DNA of 64,000 nt from Portulaca oleracea. Taxonomy: Eukaryota; Streptophyta; Magnoliopsida; Caryophyllales; Portulacaceae. The DNA lies in contig CM055871.1 of assembly GCA_029582165.1 (NCBI GenBank), positions 30,178,802-30,242,801 on the forward strand. The letters run 5' to 3'. Made by a program: the position numbers and the translations under genes. Below the pieces are notes generated by a model, which was given only the letters and a program-made list of their open reading frames with translations, was not told where the DNA came from and did no database searches. Below, one piece after another: positions 12,520 to 21,939 of the stretch. How positions within the stretch are numbered: the stretch's first letter is position 1; every line of letters starts with the position of its first letter.

Positions 12520-13541
12520 TAATTTTATACCAGTTACATTACAATTTTTGAAACTTTATATATGCTGACATAGAGAACTGTATTTATCAATATATTATAA
12601 TAATTTAGAATATAATATTCACATCATTAGAAATTCAGATTTATCGTGAAAATAACTTTTAAATGAATATACATGTTTAAGATATTAAACTTATTTTGTT
12701 AAAAATTAAAGATTAAATAATGCATTAAAAACTATTAAAAGAAAATATGAGAGAATAGATATTAACAAAGGGAGGGAGTACATGGGATACAAAATACTAC
12801 TCTCTCCGTTCCAAGTAAATAATGGTCTGAGCTAAAATTGATACCACCAAGTAGTCCTTTTACCTCGCAAAAAATTTGTTTTCTAATTGCTAATTTTTTG
12901 AATTAGGAATGTAAATAAAAGGCTCATATTTCTTTCTCTGATACTACCTAGGTAAAATTAATACTATCGAAGTAAAATTGAATAAATCAAAAGAATTTAA
13001 ATGTAAATAATATGAAGTTACATCCTATTAACCAATAATAATATCAATTTATTGACTGTGGGGGTCTTGGATCAAAATAATACGCCGACTGTACTTTCAG
13101 GCATTGGTTTGCTGACGTGTGTTAGTGTGGACACTAATTTGTTGGCGAGTGTGGCACAAGCTTCCAAGTCTACATTAGATTCCCGATGATTTTTGTCACA
13201 CACGTCAGCAAACCACCACTTGAAAGTGGTCAGCGTACTATTTTGTCCAACACTCCTACAGTACATAACATTTATGTCAAAAAAAGTTGGTATTGTTATT
13301 GGCTAATAAGAAGCAACTTCATATTATTTACGTCTAAAAATCATAAATAAATAAGTATTTTACCTTATTTACTTTTCATCAAAATATTGGAAATCTAAAT
13401 GAAAAATACATAATTAAATACGTTTATTTATCAAAAATAAAATAAATGAAATATTTATTAAACTAATAAAAAATAAAAATTATGGAATAAAAAAATGAGT
13501 TAATGTAACTATTGTTAAGAAATAGGGCAATACTAATAATT
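12520..13541. other. Intronic DNA with MITE ends around 12.77-12.83 kb
   Basis: AAGGGAGGGAGTACA near 12768-12782 looks like the right terminus of a Stowaway MITE, and CTACTCTCTCCGTTCC near 12798-12813 like the left terminus of another. Neither partner end was paired convincingly. About 13075-13265 holds an inverted arrangement: CTGTACTTTCAGGCATTGG near 13088 versus CCACTTGAAAGTGGTC near 13215, with GCTGACGTGTG/CACACGTCAGC flanking, suggesting a further fold-back repeat. Confidence 0.35.
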
Positions 13542-13544
13542 TAA

Positions 13545-13789
13545 GGTCCTGTTCTTTTATGCGGTATTTTGCAGAATGGTGTGGTGGGGTGCGGTGGAAT
13601 TATGGTGGGGTGTGGTGGAATTGTGGTGGGGTTTGGTATGTGGGGTAGGTGAGGAGGGAGAATGTAAAAAGTAGAGGAGAAAAGTGAGGAGAGAGAAAAG
13701 TAATGGTTTGCGGTAAAATATGGTAAATTGTAGTAAATTACAGTAGACTATGACATCGCAATTTACTAACGGTAGAAAATAACAGGGCC
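13545..13789. mobile_element. PIF/Harbinger-like MITE, 245 bp, TAA target duplication
   Basis: Left end GGTCCTGTTCTTTTATGCGG; right end ...AACAGGGCC. It is flanked by TAA at 13542-13544 and 13790-13792. The interior carries GTGGTGGGGTGCGGTGG repeats, as in the copies at 14283 and 55873. Non-coding; frames through it (for example 13557-13817 minus) are chance. Confidence 0.75.
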
Positions 13790-13792
13790 TAA

Positions 13793-14282
13793 ACCCAACT
13801 AGCTGACACCACCACATATCAGTTAATTTTCTTGTTCCCGAACTGGGCCATTGCTATACAGAAAGAATTTTACCTTTTTTTCCCTGCTTTTTATGTGCAA
13901 TTTATCACGTTTGTATAAGATCTTTTCATCAACGAACTTTATTGTCCTTAAATTTGACACTCCAAATGGATGAAAAAGAATAACAAGCAGCTAGTAACTA
14001 CTAATATTTAGGAATCTATTTCCAATTGCAAAATTTTTTTAGCTAAGGATTTTTAGGCCACATACTATTTTCCTATAGCACAAACGTCAATTTCCTCTGT
14101 GCTGCACTGCCAGTACATTACCACTCATTTCACATTGTTGAAAAGACAAATAACAAAATTCTTATGACTATTCATTTTCATTTTTCTAATGCTAATTTGT
14201 TGAAGAATTTCACAAATTTCCGTCACGTGGTTCAAACCATATAGTGGTTACAAGAAGCATTTGTACCGATCTGGGTGTATTT
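13793..14282. other. Intronic DNA between MITEs, no feature seen
   Basis: AT-rich sequence without terminal repeats, coding signal or RNA structure that I can recognise. It lies inside the large intron of the ILR1-like gene. Confidence 0.4.
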
Positions 14283-14865
14283 GGCTCTATTCTTTTATAC
14301 GTTGCAGTGCGGTGTGGTAATGTTTCAGTGCGGTGAAATTTAAAAACATGTGGTGAAGTGTGGTGGATTGTGGTGAGAGTTGTGGTAGGTATTAGGTAGG
14401 GTAGTTGAAGAGAGAGAATATAAAAAATAGAGGAGAAAAGTAAGGAGAGAGAAAGGTAAAAAGATTTTGGTAAAGGTTGTGGTAAAATGTGGTGAAGTGT
14501 GGTAGAATATTAAGCCCCCGTTCTTTTATGTGGTACCGTATGGCGCGGTACCGCACCAAACCGCACTATTCAATATTCTACCACACTTCACCATACTTTA
14601 CCACAAATCATTACCAAAATATCTTCTTACTTTTCTCTCTCCTCACTTTTCTCCTCTACTTTTTACATTCTTTCTTCTCATCTACTCCACCTACCACAAC
14701 TCCCACCACAACTAACCACAAGCCACCACACTTTACCACACCTTTTCAAATTCCACCACACCACAACCAATCGCACAGCAACGGTGCCGCATAAAAGAAT
14801 GGGGCCTAAATTGTGCGGTGTAGTGCGGTACTGCACCGCAAAATACGACATAAAAGAACGGGGCC
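14283..14865. mobile_element. PIF/Harbinger-like MITE, outer copy split by a second copy
   Basis: The left part, 14283-14513, begins GGCTCTATTCTTTTATACG and carries GTGCGGTG and GTGGTGAAGTG repeats. The right part, 14807-14865, ends ACATAAAAGAACGGGGCC. Between them sits a second complete copy (14514-14806) flanked by TAA. Removing that copy and one TAA restores a single element of about 290 bp, the family's normal size. The outer flanks (TTT on the left, TTA on the right) suggest a diverged target duplication. Confidence 0.7.
14514..14806. mobile_element. PIF/Harbinger-like MITE, inner copy, 293 bp
   Basis: Termini GCCCCCGTTCTTTTATGTGG and CCGCATAAAAGAATGGGGCC are inverted repeats. It is flanked by TAA (14511-14513 and 14807-14809), the target site being inside the outer copy. 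It is in the opposite orientation to its host copy: the interior has CCACACTTCACCA where the host has TGGTGAAGTGTGG. Non-coding. Confidence 0.8.
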
Positions 14866-15095
14866 TTATTAGGTCTTAACTGATTGTCACGATCTACAAT
14901 GTTATTTTTTGAATAATAATTTTTTACATAATATTTTATTAATAATTACAATACTATACTTTTAGAATAATATTTTTTTATAACAAATCTAATGGTAATA
15001 ATATAACTCAATGTATATATTTTTAAGAAATTATTTGTCCAAATTTTTAAAATTTAACTGCACTAGTTCCTAAGACGACAATTTATATAAAACGA
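14866..15095. mobile_element. Remnant of the same Stowaway-like family as 3492-3735
   Basis: Shares TGTCACGAT, ATACTTTTAGAATA and AAGACGACAATTTATAT blocks with 3492-3735 and ends GAAAAGAGAGTA, a decayed Stowaway terminus. As at 3492, it directly follows a PIF-like MITE and lacks its own left end. Confidence 0.35.
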
Positions 15096-15131
15096 AAAGA
15101 GAGTAAACCATATCAATTACTATAAGACACC

Positions 15132-15164
<33 letters not shown>

Positions 15165-16237
15165 AACATTATGCAATTTTGTATTTACAAAATTTTTTAT
15201 GTGTATAATTTTGTCTAAAACAAATATAATAAAGGCAATTATTATCAAGTACTACAGGTATGTATTTATGCATATATAACTGTCATATAATTTAATACAC
15301 ATACAATACATGTTAATTTTTCAAGAAAACATATAATGATATTTATAAAAGAAAAATATAGATTTATAAGATAGCGCGGTGTAAAAAAGGTCCCCGCCAA
15401 TAGGGGTCTGGGGAAGAGACAAAGGATCCCATAAAAAAATATATAATATAGGCAAATAAAAATCAAATTATAACAATTCAACCATTATGTCAAAGCTCTT
15501 TTTTAAAAATATACATGTGTGAAAGGAAACAAAAGTACCGTAAAAACCACTAGTAGACATGTAAATCCGTGGACCATAATGTTAAGAGTTTGCACAAAAG
15601 CATCGAAAGATAAGTGATCTATGTGAATAACAATTTTCTATTTTTTTTCTTGACCACAAAAATATTCCGAACTTATATTAAGTTAAAATAGTATCTATGT
15701 CTCTAAACAACTTCTAGTACATACAAAATAGAAGTACAAACAGTCAGAAAGACATTTCATAGTACTATATACAAACAAGGATAAAAGTAAGAAAGTACTT
15801 GTCATCAGGACCATACAAATATATGTATATCCATAATGTCTGCTATACACAAAGACGTATTTAAAATAGATGAATAAGAGTCCAACATGAAACTAATTAT
15901 TTTTTCCAAAGCTTTCTATTACTTGAAATATAATATAATAGTAGTAAACTAATAACAAATAATTTGGTTGTTGTAATCTCAGCTGCAAATATTATAGAAA
16001 ATACATTATTCAAAACTTGAAGGAGAACAATACATACATACACATGTAAAAATTGATAATCTAAACAATCATTTTCCACATACATGAGTAGGCATGAGTC
16101 ATCAGAAATCAAGTAAACATATGGCTCAAGACAACGATAGAAAAAAAAAAACAAAAAATGCCAACTATAAGCATTGATAATTTGGAAAACAAAACAGAGA
16201 GAAGCAAGAGCAAAGGCTTAAAAGAAAAAAAAAATAC

Positions 16238-16639
16238 CTGGATAGGCAAGGCATCCATGTCAGCACGGAGAGCGACGAAGGGGGGCCCACCGGAGCCGAG
16301 CCATGCCCGGATTCCGGTCCGAGCCAGTGGATGTCTATACTTGATTCCGAGCCCATCAAGCTGTGCCCGAATCAAGGCGCTTGTTTTGTACTCCTCGAAG
16401 GCCAGCTCCGGCTCCTGGTGGATCCGCCGCCGCAGCTCCGTCATCCACTCCACCGTCTCCGCCTTATGCGCCGCCGCTAGGATCTCTCCGGGAGCCCACT
16501 CTCTTCCCGTCTCCCCCTCCAAGCCCCCTGACTCTGTGCTTCGGTTTATGTGGTTTATTTTTACGAGGGAGTTACCCTTTGTGTTTCCCCCGCCGGGGAA
16601 GTAGTAGTCGTCGGAATTCGACACCGATGATGATGTTGT

Positions 16640-16671
<32 letters not shown>

Positions 16672-16780
16672 GGATGATTTGTACGGCTGTGATCGAGCAG
16701 GGAATTATGATGTTGATGATGATGTTGAAGGTTACAAGTGTTGGGATGGCCAGAATGGGTTTGAGGAGATTTTTCGTCAT
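16238..16780 (-). CDS. ILL6-like: IAA-amino acid hydrolase ILR1-like, coding exon 1
   Basis: This minus-strand exon runs from ATG (16780-16778) to a donor at 16238/16237 and holds 181 codons, ending in phase 0. Residues 1-33 are a hydrophobic signal or anchor segment with several NII/III blocks. Residues 38-52 are a Ser/Thr run encoded by a (GAT)n microsatellite on the plus strand. The catalytic domain begins near residue 96 (WAPGEILAAA), followed by RRRIHQEPELAFEE (118-130), TGIRAWLGSGGPPFVALRAD (155-174) and MDALPIQ (175-181). These blocks are diagnostic of plant ILR1/IAR3/ILL amidohydrolases (M20D), which cleave amino-acid conjugates of auxin or jasmonate. The start is chosen as the only in-frame Met ahead of the hydrophobic segment, with no upstream extension. 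A frame on the plus strand over the same DNA is a shadow. The exon is intact; completeness of the gene cannot be judged from this window. Confidence 0.9.
16626..16671. repeat. (GAT)n microsatellite inside the ILR1-like exon 1
   Basis: About 14 GAT-type triplets, interrupted by GTT near the left end, encode a poly-Ser tract after the N-terminal hydrophobic segment on the minus strand. Length variation here would change only the Ser linker, in steps of whole codons. Confidence 0.85.
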
Positions 16781-17441
16781 GGTTTGGATTGAGAGAGATA
16801 GAGAGAGAGAGGGAGAGAAGGGTTAAGAGAGAAGGGGGGCAGGATGTAATGTATGAGGTTGTTATAGTGAGGGAAGTCTTAGAGAGAGAAACATGGAGGG
16901 AGGAGAGAGAGGTACCAATTAAACACGTGGGATTAATAAGTTGTATCTATGCCTTCTGAGATAGGTTGGAATTGGGTGGGAGGTACGGGAAGGGAACGAC
17001 CTACTGCCGTGCCTACGAACCTAATATTCATACTCCATTTCATGTTTTTCTTACTGTTTTCTTTTTTGTTTTTCTTTCTTTCTAGGTTCAAAAATATTGT
17101 TAAATTGTTCACAAATTTTTTTATATTTGATTTTATTTAATGGATAGGAAAACGTTGCTGCAAGGTTTATTATTTCAATCTCAAATTTAATAAATTTATT
17201 TCAAAGAAACTTAGAAATAGTTTTTTAGATAATGATTAATTAGTTTTATCCTAACAATTTCATACTTTACCTTATCTTACCTTATTCGAATCCTTAAAAA
17301 TCATTCAAATTAATGTCATTTTAGTTTATTTTTTTTACCAATATTATTTTACCTAACTTAATCATATCACTCTAAAGAACCAGATCATATCCATTTCTTT
17401 GTGGCTATGTTGAATTTTTTATGTTTTCTTTTACTAGTTAC
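16781..17441. promoter_or_regulatory. 5' leader and promoter side of the ILR1-like gene
   Basis: On the minus strand the sequence just upstream of the start codon is CT-rich (plus strand GAGAGAGATAGAGAGAGAG at 16790-16815), typical of plant 5'-UTRs. A CACTATAACAACC block near 16856-16872 (minus) is a possible TATA region. Farther upstream (16950-17440) is AT-rich DNA with no recognised feature. All of this is inferred from composition and position. Confidence 0.35.
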
Positions 17442-17443
17442 TA

Positions 17444-17702
17444 CTCCCTCCATTCCTCAATATCTGTCACTTTGATCAATTTTCTATTTTCCACAATATC
17501 TGTCACTTTACAATTTCAATTTAACATTAATGACATTTTTTTTATTTACCTCTTACTTTTACAATTTCCAATACAATTATATAACTAAAATAGAAACTTA
17601 ACTCTTACTTTTATCATTTCCAATGCAATTATCATTATCAATACTATTTTCTTAAAATCTTCCCTAAACTTCAAAGTGACAATTATTGAGGAATGGAGGG
17701 AG
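17444..17702. mobile_element. Stowaway MITE, 259 bp, TA target duplication
   Basis: Left terminus CTCCCTCCATTCCTCAATA; right terminus TATTGAGGAATGGAGGGAG reversed almost perfectly. It is flanked by TA at 17442-17443 and 17703-17704. Subterminal TCTGTCACTTTGA and TCAAAGTGACAAT are also inverted. These are the hallmarks of Tc1/mariner-derived Stowaway elements. Non-coding. Confidence 0.8.
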
Positions 17703-17704
17703 TA

Positions 17705-20700
17705 CAATTTTATTTTAATCAAAATTAGAATGTCCATTTTTAATTTTTTTGTCAAATTTGATAAAAAAAAGTTCTTTGTTAAATTAAGCGATAGAGCAAC
17801 ATAACTTTTTTTCATTATATCATATACATACTTGAAACTAGTGTAAATTGAATTGTAATCTTTTAGTAGTTATTTTCTGCTATTTAGTTTGTGGTTTATT
17901 AGTTATATTTTGTTACTGTTGTAATTTTATTTTATTATTTTCTATTATTTTATTACTTTACAATTGTAATATCTTTAACGTGAATTTTTCATTTTAGCTT
18001 CCAATTATATTAAAAAAAGACCTACGAATGTGCCTCTAGCTGAAGAACCTGCACTTAGCTTGACTATTTGAGTGTGGGGCTCAACTTGCTTCAATGATTG
18101 TAGTTAAAAAGAGGAAAAGCTCAACAAAAAAATTTGTCAACTTTCACCTTCTATTTACTACTTTAGACGACTAATCCAGAGAATCGAGTTAACATAATAC
18201 ACATTTGAAACATTATAGAGGGTGGGTGAAGTTTCAACCATTAAAGTGTGAGCTACCTTTCATTTGAAATTAGAAGATGTAAGTTCCTAATCAGACTCAA
18301 TAATCCGATTTGAATATGTTTGAAAATTTTTGGTTTTGAGCAAGGTTTTCTGGATCTGAAAATTTTATTATTAAAAGTTCAATTGTGTTGAAATTTGTAA
18401 ATTTTCAGGGGAATTTCAGACTATTAAACTACAGACACAACTTATTTATCTATTACTTCTCTAGTTTAAGTTGAAATTTTCAAAATAATCTATTGTTATA
18501 AGATAATAAGTTATTATATTATGTATATTATATGAAAACATAGTACATAGAGACAATTTTCTCCAATGAAAAAATGGAAAAAGGTCGCGCTCATCACCTA
18601 TTGGGTAGACTTAAAATCAAAATACACCGCCCAAATTTATTCAATCCTGAAATACACACCAGACACGCATTTATTTGAACCCGGGTGTGTACCCGACTTT
18701 TATTTAACCTGCCCGCCCATATTTACAAATCTATTAGAAATTGAATTATTTCTTTTATAATGATAAAAGAACGTTTGTCTCACAAGTAATTTTTGAGCCC
18801 ACCTTTTTTTTTGGTCTTGACTTGTTACTTGACGGAGCAAGTGAGATTGTGAGAATTGCATTGATTAGCCATTGGCGGCCAATTACGCCCTCATTTCTAC
18901 ATTAGGGCGAGTGTTTTGCCTCACTATGGTACTGTTCTTATATCGAAAATCAAACGAGTTTTACGTGTGCTGCTCTATTATTAAAATTATATATTTATAT
19001 ATTAAATTAATATATGATTAAATTTTATAATTATAATATCACATATAAATCGCATAAAATTATATTTTTATTCATTATTTTTTAAATTTTTAAAAAATAC
19101 TTAAAATATGTCCAACATATGAGGTCAATCCGTTTAGGGTATCAGTTGTGCTTATTGGTGTAACCAATGCTAAACCTTCTTATAATTAAAAATTTATACT
19201 TACTATTAAGAAAATTAGTGCAAAAAATCTATAAAAATATTAATTTGTTGTTGAATGTCTTGGAGCAAGATACATATCACCATCCGTTCTTATATACAAC
19301 ACTAACTTTAAAAAGATAATACATTTTAGAAGCACAAGTTTCATTTATACTTGAACTTAAAATTAACTTAAAAGAGTATCTGTACATCTGAAAAACTTTT
19401 AAGAATAAAGGATTTTATAATGAATATATACTTTGGGTTATTCCATGGTATTAAGTATGTCTTTCAATATATTTGTCACCTTATTATTTTTTTATGATTT
19501 TGGGATACTCTACTTTGATATTTTATTTTTTATCCATAAAATTATACTTTTATAAAAGCAATCCCATGTATGTTTTGTTGCAAATTAAACCTAATAGTGG
19601 TAGTTTTATACAAAATATCTACTTTTTTTATTTATTCTTTATAATGGGTAATAGTCTAACACGTTGGACTCCCTAGCTATAATGGATCGGGTAGGGGTCT
19701 CAACGCCCTATACAGGATTCACACCTTCCATTCAACACACTTCTGCATTCTGATAAACAACTTTAATTAGTAACCAATGACTTGTGGACCCATTTTCATC
19801 ACTCAATTTTAGTTGGGACTCGAAGGTTTGGGTATACTTGTCGGTTTTGGTTCAATGATGCTCCCTATTAATTTTGACTTGGGTTAATATTATTGATCGA
19901 GGTTCATTGCCTACTATGACCTAAAGTTCAGATTATTTAAATCCAATTTTTTTAATAGTAAATATTGATATATTTATATCCAATATTTCTACACATACAT
20001 AAACTACGATCCAAATATGCTATAAAATATAGCGAAAAAAAAGAGTAGAAAGTAACAACAAATTATAGTGCAAGATAATTATTATATAGAGCACATTGAA
20101 AGGCGAAGAAGAATCCAAATTAAATGTGGTTTTGGGCGTATAGAGCCCGAATTTGAACAGGGAAATAGAAGCACATTTGAAGAAAAGACATAAAAACGGC
20201 TCAAGTTGGAAGACGTCGGCTCCGATTAATGGTAGTGGGGGCTCAGTATCTTCCTCAATTTATTTATTTTTTTTATTTTGTTTTCAAAATGGCAATTTAA
20301 TAATTGGTTACGTTGGATATCCACTAGGGGAATGGATATATTCCAAGTTCACATGATGTTTTCATCAAGATACTTGGACTACTTTGGCAGGCTTAATCAA
20401 CCAACTAAATGAAGCAACTTATGATTATTATGTGTGTTAATTATAGTGGACACCCAAAATTCAAACTTGTAATATATATTCGGTACAACATGAATAGACT
20501 ACTCCTTAATCCTTATGGGTCAGGTTAAGGTCACTTAAAACTTTTGGCACGAGGTAGCCTAACATACTAACATACATTGTTTACTGTTTATAAATAAGGC
20601 TAGGGGATGATTGCATATATTGTTCATGGCTTATAAACATAGTTAGTAGTTCATTTTTTTATATGTAGAAGAGTTTTTTTTTTTTTTTGATGGAATATGT

Positions 20701-21102
20701 AGAAGAGTTTTTAAATTTGATCGTTTGATTAAATAGTTTCATATTGAATTTAAGTTTATAAAGTAAAAAAAAAAAATAGACTTAACAGATCTTACATTTT
20801 TTCGTAATTATTTTAAGGATCTTATGTTTTCAAAAATAGTTTTCAAGTGAAATTATCTTGGTTATAATTATTTATGGGCGATGATTCGACAATAAGTTGG
20901 TTGAACGAAAAGCGAGAAGAAAAAAAAATTGTTTTGCATTCTTATTGAAGTCAACTCTTCTTATGTGTTAATTAAAGATTAAGGCTAATGTTTGATTAAA
21001 CAGCCAACAATTTTTTTTTTTTTTTGAGGAAAATCGCTAACTGAGCGAAAGTATTCATTAAACAACTGCCTTTTACTCAAATTGGGTGATGTAGTTAGAG
21101 AA
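17705..21102. other. Long AT-rich intergenic stretch
   Basis: No supported gene. Around 18620-18720 are diverged units of the 'CCCG.ATTTA.TTGAA' type, related by eye to the 32-bp minisatellite at 56810-56965. Poly(T) tracts at about 20670-20690 and 21010-21023 mark possible retroposon tails. Short open frames here have no recognisable content. Confidence 0.4.
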
Positions 21103-21470
21103 GGATTATTATGTTTTAAAATCCCCAATTTTGAGGATTGTTTATGAGAATATCCCGAACTTTACTTTTAAAATAAATATCCCAAAACTTAAAGGGTTAT
21201 ATTCGTCAGCAGCCCAATGCCGAATAAAAATCAATTAAATTCAAGTTTTTCTGTAATGTAGCGATTTTTTTTTTTTTTTGGTGATATGTAGAATGGAAGT
21301 GTATCTCAACCATTTCATTATAGAAAAACCCAAGTTTAAATAACCTTAACTTAGTGTTGGGTTGCTAACAAATACAACCCCTAAAGTTTGGGATACAAAT
21401 TTAGAAAATAAAGTTCGGAATATTCTAATGAACAATGTTCAAAGTTAGGGATTTCAAAACCTAATAATCC
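21103..21470. mobile_element. Fold-back element, 368 bp, with about 150-bp arms
   Basis: The left arm begins GGATTATTATGTTTTAAAAT and runs to about 21255, including ATATCCCGAACTTTACTTT. The right arm (about 21318-21470) is its inverse, with AAAGTTCGGAATATTCTAA, ending TTTCAAAACCTAATAATCC. The central loop is about 60 bp and T-rich. The arms differ by scattered substitutions and small indels. No target duplication is obvious. Related inverted wording continues outward (TTTTACTCAAA versus TTTGGGTAAAA), so the original element may have been larger. Confidence 0.65.
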
Positions 21471-21934
21471 TTTGGGTAAAAGACGAAGAATAAATAAAAG
21501 ACATAAATAAAGGAAGCACATGATATACAATTTAGACAGAATAATGATATTGTTACATAACTAGTTGAGTTAAATCCAAGCAATCTAAGTTGAAAGCACG
21601 TAGCAAGCAAAATAAGAGGGAGAATGTTAGAGGAATTTCCGTAGTGTCAAATACTCCTGATAAATTCTGGAGTAAAGAATTGAACGCGTTGAAGGGCTCA
21701 ATTTGTAATGTATTAGGGTGGATAAAATAATATTATCTTGGAATCCTCTATGGGAATCATAATTTGATAATCGATCGATTATGATAAGATCTAGTAAGCA
21801 TTTTAGGAAAACGACCGATTACGGGCTGAGTACATTACGCGCACAGGATAATTGACTGGGTACGGGATAGTGTTTCTGTTTAACCGGTGGGTTACACTAG
21901 GTCAGAAGTGAATTTGTGGAGGAAAGCTTTGACT
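21471..21934. other. Non-coding DNA before the large LTR element
   Basis: AT-rich sequence with no recognised feature. Its right end (TCTAG at 21935-21939) is the left copy of the target duplication of the neighbouring LTR retrotransposon. Confidence 0.5.
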
Positions 21935-21939
21935 TCTAG

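Larger units (their letters stand above)
6789..16237 (-). other. Very large intron 1 of the ILR1-like gene (9,449 bp)
   Basis: Bounded on the minus strand by a donor (CCAG then GTATTTT, 16237) and an acceptor (TGTAG, 6789). The two flanking exons join in phase 0 and restore the conserved DALPIQ/EAVEW junction. The intron contains at least six MITE-type insertions listed separately (8395, 10277, 12258, 13545, 14283, 14514) and otherwise AT-rich DNA with no second gene. The stretches 6794-8390, 8767-10276, 10650-12257 and 15096-16237 hold no recognised feature beyond simple repeats, including a (TA)n run at about 15133-15157. That the two exons belong to one transcript is inferred from phase, order and strand. 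Confidence 0.7.

Noticed and set aside
16158..16677. Plus-strand frames of 148 and 104 aa opposite the hydrolase exon
   Set aside because: Shadows of the minus-strand ILR1-like exon, which has clear family motifs.
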